The notes beneath the pieces are model-generated. The model was not told the DNA's origin, ran no database searches, and worked only from the letters and a program-made list of their open reading frames with translations. A stretch of 64,000 bases of DNA. It comes from Athripsodes cinereus. Its lineage: Eukaryota; Arthropoda; Insecta; Trichoptera; Leptoceridae. This document shows positions 52,393 to 63,048 of the stretch, in pieces (the first letter of the stretch is position 1; each line of letters begins with the position of its first letter). The DNA lies in the NCBI GenBank assembly GCA_947579605.1, contig OX388321.1, positions 20,761,614 to 20,825,613 of the forward strand. Reading direction: 5' to 3'. Position numbers and translations under genes: made by a program.

Positions 52393-55300
52393 ATGGGTGA
52401 TAGTGAGAGTGTCGGAAAGTTGGAGGAGATGAAACTCAGTAGTAACGAATGTGCAAATAATTTGCAAGATGATGATATCGTAGATCCATGGAATGTGGCT
52501 AGTAAATCTGACACTGGAGTAGATTATGATAAATTAATTAGTAAGTATTACTTATGTAAAGTATCATAGACTCAATAGAATGTGATGCAATATTGACATT
52601 CCCTTTCAAGTACCTACTAACTTCAACTTCCCTTGAAAAGTACCTACTAAGCAGTGTGACCAGATTTTAATTTCTAAAACTACTAAATGGGGAAGTCAAA
52701 AACTACTAAAAACTACTGAATTCTCAAAATGGTATAGGAATTTGAAGTATTTAAAAAAACTCTTGTGGGATATGCCGTGATGGTATAGTAGTAGTAGTAG
52801 TAAAAAAACTCTTCGGTTTTCTTAAACAATATTTTTTCACAGTACCTTTTTGTACAACCTACCGGGTATTTGTACTGACTATTGTTAAAATCAATACCAG
52901 ATACTACTTTGGAACGAAAAATGTTACATGCTTATTTTTCTACCCCCCGTTGCCAAATTTTCAAAATGGTATAGGAATTTGAAGTATTTCAAAAACTCCT
53001 CGGTTTTCTTAAACAATATTTTCTCGCAGTACCTTTTTCTACAATGTCCTCGGTATTTGTATCGACAATTATTTTCGAATCATTGAGTATCGGGTACTTT
53101 TCCCGTGTACCCGATACTTTATCTATCGATTACCGACTAAATATTACAAACTACTAAAAACTACCAAAGAAATAAAAACTACTAAACATTGTTGCCAATG
53201 CCTCAAAAACTACCAAAAAAGTAGGAAACTACCAAATCTGGTCACACTGCTACTAATGCATAGAAGAAAAATTACTAATCAATTCATAGGATTATTCTTT
53301 TATATATTTTTTTAAAATATTATTATCATTCACATTTTGGCATATAAACTAATCAGTTATATTTATTTAAAAAAAATATTCCAAGAACGATTTATTTATT
53401 TTTATTTATGTATGAATAACTTTCAGTATTTTATTTTATTATTTTTCAGAAAGATTTGGAAGTTCTAAAGTTGATGATGAGTTGATAGCAAGATTTGAGA
53501 AGGTGACTGGAAAACCAGGTTGGTAAATTTCTATCCTTTTTATGTTGAATAAAATTTGAACCTTTTTAACTGAATTTAATATTGATTTTTTTTTAATAAG
53601 CTTAAAATGATGGTTGGTAACACGGTTGTATTTGTTTATTCTATATTTCCACCTTAAAATATAAATATTCTGTATTGTTAAAATGTGAAAGCTTTTGTAC
53701 GAAATGTAACAACTATTACTAAAAGTGAAATTTAAGTTTCTTGTATTTTTAAATGATGACTTTTATCTTAACAATGATATATTGCCTAAAAAGATGGAGA
53801 GGGTTGAATTTGGAGGATTTGAACCTAGAATCTTTCATTGAAGAGAGACCCACCTCCACCCGGATATCTCAGGAGCTGTGAACTCCTATTTAAAGAACCT
53901 AGAATCTTTCAATTGAAAGGTTGTGACTGCCATCCCGACCACCTCTAACAAAATAATAAGTGAATATAATTTCAATTACTATTGTTTGTTTTGCAGCTCA
54001 TCACCTATTAAAACGCGGTGTATTTTTCTCTCACAGAGATATGCACACCATTCTGACTTTACATGAACAAGGAAAGCCTTTCTATCTCTATACAGGACGT
54101 GGACCTTCTTCAGATTCTATGCATCTTGGACATCTCATTCCATTTTTATTCACAAAGTAGGTGCATTCTAATATTTTTTTATTTTATTTTATAGAGACAC
54201 TCACAGAAAACTGACAACACAATACATAAATGACAAACATACAATAAGATCTGGCCGGTTCCCCAATTAAGAGTGTCCGCACCTAATCATGTTACGAAAA
54301 TTGTAAAGAAACTTTTATCTATACCATGGGTGGCCAACCTTTTCAGCAGCCGGGCCAAATTTCAGAATGAGATTTCCTACCGGGCCGTACAACAATATAC
54401 TCCATATATGGAACATTTGATAATTTTACTTCACCTTAAAATTTCTACCCCCCATCACCAAATTTTCAAAATGGTATAGAAATTTGAAATGTTTCAAAAC
54501 TCCTCAGTTTTCTTTAAGAATATTTTCTCATAATACCTCTTTCAAAAATGTAATGGGTACTTGTACTGACTATTATTAAAAAAAGTCTGCATATGCATCG
54601 CGTGCCGGTTTGCCACCCTTGATCTTTACTATCACGGCATCACCTACAAGTAGGTTAGTGAGTTAACCTACAGTGTGCAATGAACATAATATATGTAGTG
54701 TGCATCACCTACAAGTAGGTTAGTGAGTTAACCTACCGTGTGCAATGAACATAATATAATGTAGTGTGCATCACCTACAAGTAGGTTAGTGAGTTAACCT
54801 ACCGTGTGCAATGAACATAATATATGTAGTGTGCATCACCTACAAGTAGGTTAGTGAGTTAACCTACCGTGTGCAATGAACATAATATAATGTAGTGTGC
54901 ATCACCTACAAGTAGGTTAGTGAGTTAACCTACAGTGTGCAATGAACATAATGTAGTGTACTTTGAAAACAGAAAAGTCTCAGAGATCTATTATTTGTGA
55001 ATATTAAACAGAATAATATCCTTTGATGATCATGTATTTTTCAGATGGCTTCAAGAAGTGTTTGATGTACCGCTGGTGATTCAGTTGACCGATGACGAGA
55101 AGGCTCTCTGGAAAGACATGACAATAGAGAAAGCCATGAAGATGGGATTTGATAATGCCAAAGATATCATTGCTGTAGGATTTGATGTAGAAAAGACATT
55201 TATTTTCAACGATTTAACATACATAGGGTAAGGCTACATCTTTACCGTTATTGCATTTTTCACCAAATAAATCTTTCAATACAGAATCACTCTCTAAATG

Positions 55301-57773
55301 TAATGGGCTAGTTTCTTCCTTGTGACCACGAGAGGAGCATCAAACTGCAAAAGTAGAAGAAATCCTTAAATCTATAAATGGTCGAAAATAAATCCGTTAG
55401 CTGTTCGTGGATAGATGTGTTTTTTTTTTTAATATTTATAAATGTACTTATGCATATCGTACAATTACACGGATCCGAATCCATTTAAATTACTTAAACA
55501 AGTGCATTAAAATTTGAGCCTAATTTATTGTGTACCACTTTTTTCATAACCTTATTTGCCTTATTCACTTAGTAACATGTATTCACTAAGTAAATGGGTA
55601 TACACAAATATTTTTGGTTATTTGTTCTTATTTTTCAGGCAAAATCCAGAATTCTACCGTAATATGTTGAGGATACAAAAGTGTGTGACATTTAATCAAG
55701 TTAAAGGAATATTTGGCTTTGGAGATTCAGATATCATTGGTAAAATAACTTTCCCCTCGATACAGGCAGCTCCAGCTTTTTCAACTAGTTTCCCTTTTAT
55801 TTTCAAGGATAAAAAGGTGAGTTATTTAATGCAATACATTTTTTTTAAGTAGGGATAATTTTGATTTTCGTATTTTTAATGTAAAGTAGGGATGATCTAG
55901 GTGATTTATTTTGGTGCAGTTTAAGCATCATTTAATCGTCTCTAGGGCATTGTTGAAGAGTACAGTTTTTCATTTGCCTTTTGAGGTAATGATTGGTTGT
56001 CATTGTCTACATCAAAATTGCTGGTTCGTTAGCTCAGAAAATCTGATTCCTGCCAATGCTAATGAGCATTTTATTGTTGGTATACCAAACCATTTCATTT
56101 TGAGATTCATTTTTCACTAGGAAAGGTCTTGGAAATATTCAAATTATCTACAATCAAATTCAGTTTTTCTGATTTGTTTGATTTTTCAGCTTCCAGTATT
56201 AATCCCATGCGCTATAGATCAGGACCCTTACTTCCGGATGACCAGGGATGTGTCAGCAAGGCTCAAGTTCCCCAAGCCAGCCCTGCTGCACTCCACATTC
56301 CTCCCGGCTCTGCAAGGAGCTCAAACCAAGATGTCAGCTAGTGATGTGAATGCATCAATCTTCCTCAATGATACTGCTAAGCAAATTAAAAATAAGGTAC
56401 AATTTTTTCCAATCCCCGTGATATAAAAGATATAAAAGAATAGGGGTTACACTCTTTTTTGCAAAAAATTAGAAATTTTTGGTGGCGGCAGGTTATTGTA
56501 AAACTTTATGAATGGGGAATGTAGATTTGTAATAAACCTAAATATATTTTTAAAACCCCCACAAATATTTGCACCAATTGAGTCACTTCTTCCCACGACA
56601 TTCCTATTCCTCTGACAGTTCTCTGACTACTGGAATAAAATTAAATATATTTTTTTGTTACAATATTCTAAACCAGTGGTTCTTAACCTGGGTTCGATTG
56701 AACCCCAGGGGTTCGGTGAAAATTATTTTAAAGGCAAAATAGTTTTGTGAGTTGGAAAATGAAAAAAACTACTCCGATAATTCATTAATTAATATGTTTC
56801 ATGTTTTGATTTAACCATTAAAATTTAATGTTTTGACCTTTGTTTTTTATTTTTTTTTTCATTTTGTACACCTATATATAAATATACCTACACCATGTTT
56901 TGAATTTGTAAAAATCTAATTTTATTTTTCAAATTAGGAGGGGTTCGGTGAATACATAATATGTAACTGGTGGGGTTCAGTACCCCCAAAAAGGTTAAGA
57001 ACCACTGTTCTACACAATAAAATTGCTATATTTTTTAGTTGATTTTAAATACACATTTATAATCTTTTGTTTTGTTTTTCAGATAAATAAATATGCTTTC
57101 TCGGGAGGCCAGGCAACTGTAGAAGAACATCGGGAGAAAGGCGGCAATCCTGATGTAGATATCTCATTCCAATATCTCTCATTCTTTTTAGATGATGATG
57201 AAAAATTAGCGGATGTAAGTCATTACCTATTTTTGTCTTATTGTCTATGCTAGAAGTTTTAGACTGACATCATTTAACCCCTTGATAAAACAAAAATTAA
57301 AAAAAAAAATAAACAATATACTGCAATTGCTTTCAAGCAACCTTAAAAAGTTTGGAGGTTTTATATTTTTAAATTTACTATACTGCAATGTTATAATAGT
57401 TCCAATTTCTACCACTGTTGGCGCTAGTTTATATATAATCATATTTAGCAAACTTCATGTTGGTACAGTTATAAGTTTGGAGAGTTTAGAAGCTCTCTCT
57501 CGAGATCTTTTGGTCTAGGTACTTTCTATGACGCCGTCCTTCGCTCATATGATCAATTGAAGATTCTAAATAGTAATAATAATAAAATTTGTGCTTTTAT
57601 TTCAGATACGATCAAAATATCTTTCGGGAGAGATGCTCACAGGTGAATTGAAGAAATTAGCAATTGACTGTATTACTCCAATCATCACTGAATACCAGGC
57701 AAGGAGAGCAAAAGTTACTGACGAAGTTCTACAGCAATTCATGACACCGAGAAAATTAAAATACGACTATTAA
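52393..57773 (+). CDS. TrpRS: Cytosolic tryptophanyl-tRNA synthetase, 8 coding exons
   Basis: Coding exons: 52393-52540, 53450-53518, 53997-54156, 55045-55227, 55639-55816, 56190-56396, 57083-57214, 57606-57773 (stop TAA 57771-57773); 1245 nt, 414 aa. It charges tRNA-Trp with tryptophan in the cytosol (class Ic). The Rossmann fold carries HLGH at residues 115-118 (HIGH motif) and KMSAS at 293-297 (KMSKS motif). The eukaryotic stretches [28 protein letters not shown] and FMTPRKL are all present. It is shorter than human WARS1 (471 aa) because there is no N-terminal WHEP domain; the protein begins with a short acidic leader ending DPWNV. The ATG has A at -3 and G at +4 and follows an in-frame TGA at 52366-52368, so this exon cannot extend upstream. 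The intron 2 donor (gttggt) is weak but is the only choice that joins GKP to AHHLLKRG in frame. Confidence 0.98.
52541..53449 (+). other. TrpRS intron 1
   Basis: GTAAGT to TTTTTCAG, 909 nt, mostly occupied by the hAT-like element at 52652-53249. Confidence 0.85.
52652..53249. mobile_element. hAT-like non-autonomous element in TrpRS intron 1
   Basis: A 598-bp element with perfect 15-bp inverted ends CAGTGTGACCAGATT and AATCTGGTCACACTG. It is flanked by CTACTAAG and CTACTAAT (52644-52651, 53250-53257; 7 of 8). The shared core appears twice in the same direction (about 52724 and 52964). A family A 3' end with (TAG)n sits inside at about 52757-52801. Subterminal actactaaaaactac repeats. No coding capacity. 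Confidence 0.9.
53519..53996 (+). other. TrpRS intron 2
   Basis: A 478-nt intron with an unusual GTTGGT donor and a strong TTTTGCAG acceptor. It contains a family B SINE fragment interrupted by a short insert. Confidence 0.8.
53813..53945 (-). repeat. tRNA-derived SINE (family B) split by a family C insert
   Basis: The minus-strand box B GGTTCAAATCC (53815-53825) matches the consensus. The segment gaacctagaatctttca occurs twice (from 53821 and from 53895), flanking a ~55-bp insert that resembles the start of the 4779 element (gagacccacctccacccgg). Confidence 0.7.
54325..54621. mobile_element. hAT-like non-autonomous element in TrpRS intron 3
   Basis: A 297-bp element with ends CATGGGTGGCCAACC and GGTTTGCCACCCTTG, flanked by ATCTATAC and ATCTTTAC (54317-54324, 54622-54629; 7 of 8). 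Same family as 23370-23673 and also carries the shared core. Confidence 0.88.
54638..54955. repeat. Tandem array, five units of 65/66 bp
   Basis: Units start at 54638, 54703, 54769, 54834 and 54900; spacings alternate 65, 66, 65, 66 because the unit end reads aatatatgta or aatataatgta. Each unit contains the inverted pair GTAGGTTA and TAACCTAC around a 6-nt centre. The first bases (tcacggcatcacctacaa) look like the end of family A on the minus strand, so the array may have grown from that end. Confidence 0.95.
55228..56189 (+). other. TrpRS introns 4 and 5 (flanking exon 5)
   Basis: Introns 55228-55638 and 55817-56189 surround exon 55639-55816. Both have consensus ends and unassigned AT-rich content. 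Confidence 0.8.
56397..57082 (+). other. TrpRS intron 6
   Basis: A 686-nt intron, about half of it the hAT-like element at 56674-57007. Confidence 0.85.
56674..57007. mobile_element. hAT-like non-autonomous element in TrpRS intron 6
   Basis: A 334-bp element with perfect 15-bp ends CAGTGGTTCTTAACC and GGTTAAGAACCACTG, flanked by TTCTAAAC and TTCTACAC (56666-56673, 57008-57015; 7 of 8). The ggggttcggtgaa motif occurs near both ends. This sequence type is common among animal hAT MITEs. It lacks the core shared by the other elements. Confidence 0.9.
57215..57605 (+). other. TrpRS intron 7
   Basis: A 391-nt intron, GTAAGT to ATTTCAG, with no recognisable element. Confidence 0.85.
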
Positions 57774-57777
57774 TAAA
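57772..57777 (+). terminator. Poly(A) signal overlapping the TrpRS stop codon
   Basis: AATAAA begins at the second base of the TAA stop. If used, the 3'UTR would be only some tens of bases; T-rich sequence follows at about 57,820. Other AATAAA copies lie further on, for example near 58,633. Confidence 0.3.
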
Positions 57778-58656
57778 TTTTAATTTTAGATGCAAGTTTC
57801 AAAATCTTTTGAATTCCATTTGTAATTTTTTTATTCTTTTGAAAACCCATCTTCCAGAAACAAATGATTTGTCATTAATTTGAGGTTGGATAATGCATTT
57901 TTATTATATTTAAACTACAATGGAATTATTTTTGTCTCTAAAATAGGATAATGAACACAAAAAAACTCTCTCTGCACTTTTAAAATAGTTTTTTATTGCT
58001 ATGTAACTTATAAAATAATTTTGATTTTAGTATGTCTACTCTTTATAGCAACATTCTTCTTGAGTGGGATAACTATGAGAAACATTTTATGTTAAAAATG
58101 ATATAAAACATCCATCATTCTTTCTGTAATATGACTTATAAAAGTATTCAGAATAGAAGTCACACTGAATTTAAGTATTTTAATGGTTTAAAGAGTAAAA
58201 GTTGAATTTTGTTTTTAGGACTCTTTCGTTTCATTACACAAACTTGATTCGAACAAGTTTAACAATATGTGCCTTTACAGATATATTTTGTATACTGATA
58301 GAACAATTTTCATTTGTATCAAAAGATTTTGAAATTTATTAATAGCTTTATTTTAGAATGCTTTCTAAATTATACTTATTTATTTTGTGTCTATTATTAA
58401 GTAGATATATCAAATTTTCCAGTTATGATAACATTATTTCATTGTTTTTGTTTGTACAAAAAGTGTTGCTTTTGTAAACTAAATAATTATGTGGATGATG
58501 AGAAAATTGTGATATTTAAAACAAATGTTTTTTAGTGAGAAAGATGTCTTTTGTTTCTCAAGGACATTGTGAATCCTGACACGGTGAATAGATTTGAAAA
58601 TCATCTTCGTTTTCGCTAATCTCAAAAATATTAAATAAAAATTGGATTTATATCCT

Positions 58657-58870
58657 GTGGAGTCGCCGGTAAAGAATAGATTCTCACCCCTTTTCTGCCA
58701 GTTTTGGAGTGTCCTGTAAGAGGCAGGTATTCATAACACATTATATTTAAGACATTTTTAACATCTTCAGTTCAGCGATACTACCCATCCTGAATGTCTT
58801 AACTTTTATTGGTACGAAGAGCACAACTTGCATGTTCGCTACGCGCAGTTGGTCTGCTGGCTTCCTCATG
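58657..58870 (+). repeat. Dispersed family A copy abutting a LINE end
   Basis: Starts gtggagtcgccggtaaagaa and runs through gcgcagttggtctgctgg. Its own terminus is lost about 15 bp before the LINE fragment on the opposite strand begins. Confidence 0.75.
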
Positions 58871-58884
58871 TGAATAAATCTCTA

Positions 58885-59263
58885 GCTATACCCTCACACC
58901 ATGTCCCAGGAGGGGTAGGCAGAGAAAACGGAACGCCATATAGATCTATCCTTACAAACTTCTTTCGCTTCGTCCACATTCATCCAGTTTCTCATACATG
59001 CACGCTATTTTCTTTTACTCAACACGCGACCGACCTTGAGGATTTGATCCACGTGATCAAGTGGTTTTTGGCCGTCCGCGTTTCCTCACACCCCTCTTAG
59101 ATAAATACATCCTTTTCGTCATTCTCTCATCTTGCATTCGCTCCACATGTCCAAACCATCGTAACTTATTTACACGCATTCTATCCACAACACTCTTCTC
59201 GCATCCGCTCATTCTCCTAATATCCTCATTCTTCACTCTATCCCGCAACGTTTTACCAACCAT
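58885..59263 (-). mobile_element. Non-LTR retrotransposon 3' fragment, second copy
   Basis: The minus strand reads [40 protein letters not shown] and RGVRKRGRPKTT before a frameshift. It is homologous to the 32771 copy over nearly the same interval; here GHVERM is intact. The 3' end is ctaccccto-like only in reverse; the plus strand begins ctataccctcacacc. Confidence 0.85.
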
Positions 59264-60997
59264 TCTGAATAAATGAATGAATGAATATTTTCAGAGTAAT
59301 CAATGTACATTTTGTTGTGAAGTAGAAATGTATTGGTAGGGGGTTTAACTCAGATCTTTAATATTCAATGCTCAATCATCCGGACATGACTTTTTTGTTT
59401 CACTTGCCTTATCGGCTAATATAGCACTGATTTATTTAATAAAAATTAAAATGTTTAATCTTGTGGCCCTGAGAAAATTTTGAATTGTAGTATTTTTGTC
59501 TATCTAGTATTAAATTTGCGGTCTCTCCATTTTAATATAAAAACATGGCATTAACATTATTATTTTAAAAGACTTGTATATTTATTTATTTACCTTTGTG
59601 TATTGATTATAAAACTATTTGAATATATTTAAAAAATCTCAATAAATTAATGATTCGTTGTTTATATAAGATTTATATCCAAAACCTTAAATTTTTGAGT
59701 ATTTTCTTTATAATTCAATGAAAGTATTTGAATTTATAAATTTTACTTTTGTAACTTTTAGTACCTACTTGAAGTACGAAAATTGTCCAGTACTATTATT
59801 TGTGTTCAACAATTTAATATTTATGTTGTGTATTTGAATTTTAGAAAAGTACTACTAATATTGTTACATGTCTAGTACAAAGAATAAATAAAACATGTTT
59901 TAAAATTTTACGTACAAAAAGTTACAAAGTATTTGAATTTCTGAAAAGTACTTTCAGTATCATTTTATGTAAGTACAAATAATGTAAATTTTTAAGCATT
60001 TCAAGTATTTATATTTGATGTGCTGAATAGTTCTGGTTGTGTTATTTGAGGAACTATTTTTAGAATAAACAATTGAATTATAAATACATATTTTATTTGT
60101 ACGAAAAGTTCTCTGATTTGAAGTGGTTAGTTTTAGTTTTATCAGTAAATTCTAAAAGGAATCTTTTGGACATCCAAATAAAAGATAACAAAGAGAATAT
60201 TATATGTACCATTTATTTTTAGTTCTTTTTTCAATAAAAATTGTGTCACTGTTGTTCAATATGGTTTATTATTTATCTTTATTTGTTTAGTTTTAGATTT
60301 AATATTTTTCGTTTAACTTATTTATTTTCGTACTTTAATATCCTTCTATATCCTTCTCCATCATCAGCATCAACTTATTTATTTTATCATTTCTTTTCAT
60401 ATTTTGTTTTCGTCCTTTTTAGTTTTAAGTCACACACCTACTTAATTATTTTTAAGTAATTTACCATTGTTTTTATTGTTTTTTCTACTTTTGTAAACTT
60501 CATTATTTTCAAATAATAAGCTTTTGAAAAAAAAATCCACACCTATTGCAACTATGATTTGTGCTGCTTTTTATTACTGAACGATTTTTTATTGCTACTT
60601 TATTTAATGTTTTTGTTCCATAAGTGATTGGGGGTGGCATATAATGTCATAATGTCATCCTATTTTGGTACGGACGCCAGACGTATTATTACATCATATG
60701 AAATTAATGTGTAACTAACGCCTGTAACACAAAAAAAGAATACATATTTGTATAATCCACCGTTAATATAATCACTTCAAAACCACTAGCGATATAATTT
60801 TCTAAAAACTTAAAAGTTTGAAAAAGTTTAAATGAGTTACCGACTGAGATTTGATGAATAATTTTTTTATCTTAAAGGTCATTTATATTTTTTAAATACT
60901 CATTCTTAAAGTAAAGTTCATTATGCCTTAAACAAACCTATGCCTTACGGAGTCTGTACCATCAGGGAAAAAAGATTGATATGTATTGATATACATA

Positions 60998-61486
60998 CAG
61001 GGCCCAATCCAGTTATTTAGTCACTTTGGGCAAAAATAATATTTGCCTCCTTTTGCAGTGACAAATAAGTCAAGAACATGTTATTCTAATTTTCTCAATT
61101 TGACATTGTTCAATAAACTTTCAAAGTGAGAACTTTTTTCCGGGTCTCAGATTCTGAAATTTAATGATTTCTCTTATATACAAATTTCTACCTCCCCTCC
61201 CCTGTCACCAGATTTTCAAAAAGGTGTAGCAATTCGGAATATTTCACAATCTCATATTTGATTTTTTTAGTGGCTTTTCTAAAACTGAAAGATCTATTTT
61301 TTAGGATTCTATTTTCAAAATTTAATAATATCCCATACATTCAAAATTTCTACACAGGGTTAGGAATTTGAAATATTTCGCAATCTCTTCGGATTTGTTA
61401 AAGAATATTTTCACAATCTCAGGGATTGAATTTTGCCACCTCTTTTTTTGGCTGGCATTTGCCTGGCTCGCCTAGATCGGGCCCTG
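60998..61486. mobile_element. hAT-like element, diverged 8-bp TSD
   Basis: A 489-bp element starting CAGGGCCCAATCCAG and ending CTAGATCGGGCCCTG, flanked by TATACATA and GATATATA (6 of 8). It contains two diverged versions of the shared core (about 61,205 and 61,365). Confidence 0.7.
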
Positions 61487-62250
61487 GATATATATTGATA
61501 TGAAATTCCCATGCACGTAAGAAATGTTGCATCCTTGTTAGCTAATCATAGAGGGAGATGTGTTTTTACCGTTACATTAATATGTAGCAGAATTTAACAC
61601 AAATCAGAATTACAAGTGCATGGGAATATGAACCATTTTACTCTAATAAGGAATTTTATTCTTAAATATTTCTTCTTCACTGTTGAGTGAAATTTATGTT
61701 TTTTCTTTATCTACCACTCCATAAATATATTTAAGTATAATAAATTTGTAATTTTTGAGTTCCTCGCCAAATGCAATATTATAAATAAATACATGAAATA
61801 ATTATAAATGTGTTACAACTGCTTAAAAATATAATTTTTCACAAATATTTTGTTTTTATTTTATTCAATTCCTATACCTAGAGAAAAATTACGAAATCAT
61901 GGATTTAAAAAAAAAAGGAAACCAATTTTTTAGTGGGTGTTCTATGGGAAGTTCAGCGCAATGCAATGTGGGAAGGGGCTATAACTTTGTACTCTCTTCA
62001 CAAAAATATTAAATTTGTCGACAGTATTTGGATGAAATTTAGGGAAGCTTCACATGAAGCAAGCTTACAGAGCTTTTAAATATATTTTGTGTTGAGTAGA
62101 TAAAAACTTCTATTGTCTTTGTAGACAAATATGTCAGAACCAAAAGGAAGTATTGGAATATTCTGCGAGAGTTCCATTTAGGTGACTTAGCTTAATATGT
62201 TCCACAGAGCACCCAGCAAGAATTGATCTGTTAAAATAAAAACATTTTAT

Positions 62251-62393
62251 ATCTGAAATTCAGCGATGAGGTTTGCCACCCATCTTAAATATGTTGAATT
62301 TTTTGTTGGTACGGAGAGGACGATTTGTATGTTTATTACATGCAACTGGTCTGCTTGCTACCCCACTTGTAGGATATGCCGTGATGGTATAGT
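62251..62393 (+). repeat. Dispersed family A, 3' half
   Basis: From aaattcagcgatgagg through gtttgccacccatc, acatgcaactggtctgc and ccccacttgtagg to atatgccgtgatgg and tatag. Confidence 0.75.
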
Positions 62394-62446
62394 ACAAAGA
62401 TCAAATGACTAGGTTACTTACTCTACTATTATTACTTACTCTATGG

Positions 62447-62776
62447 CAGGCGTCGGCAACCTATGGCACGCGATGGGGTTCTGAATGGCACTCTACAAAG
62501 TAATCAGGGAAATCGCGAAAATATCGAGACGAAGTGATTTTTAAATAAGAGAAAATGTTTAATTACAATTATCTATCTAACGTGGCTCGCAATAATTTTT
62601 TTTAATTTATGTTAGAATTTTATGTTATTTTTTTAATAAATATGTTTAAAAGATAAATTTGGTATAAAATTCTTCTCCTCTAGAACCCCATTATATAATT
62701 TAGAATAAAGGCGGCACCCTGAATCACACTGGTAGAGTGGCTTGGCACACCACAGCTAAAGGGTTGCCGACCCCTG
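62447..62776. mobile_element. hAT-like non-autonomous element, perfect 8-bp TSD
   Basis: A 330-bp element with ends CAGGCGTCGGCAACC and GGTTGCCGACCCCTG, flanked by CTCTATGG on both sides (62439-62446, 62777-62784). No coding capacity. Confidence 0.9.
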
Positions 62777-62833
62777 CTCTATGGTATAGTAGTATAGCTC
62801 ATGTGTCAATTCTTCTTGAGACATTATCAACTG

Positions 62834-63038
62834 CAGGGTTACTCTTGACAAAACTAAACACGATCTTAATCTAGTCTTGATCTTGATCATACGACGCACG
62901 AAGGGACTATGGTCAAAAACACCGCGCTACCGCTAACGCGCGATCGGTTTGCGTGTATTTTTGGCCAATAGTCACTTTGTGCGTCGTATGATCAAGACTA
63001 GATTAAGATCGTGTTTAGTTTTGTCAAGAGTAGCCCTG
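62834..63038. mobile_element. Palindromic element, CTG duplication
   Basis: About 205 bp with inverted arms of roughly 50 nt (AGGGTTACTCTTGACAAAAC and GTTTTGTCAAGAGTAGCCCT) continuing with agtcttgatc and gatcaagact. CTG occurs on both sides. Same family as 10747-10948 and a disrupted copy from 63049. Confidence 0.85.
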
Positions 63039-63048
63039 CTGTTTGTTT

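Larger units (their letters stand above)
54157..55044 (+). other. TrpRS intron 3
   Basis: An 888-nt intron holding a hAT-like element (54325) and a five-copy tandem array (54638). Confidence 0.85.
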
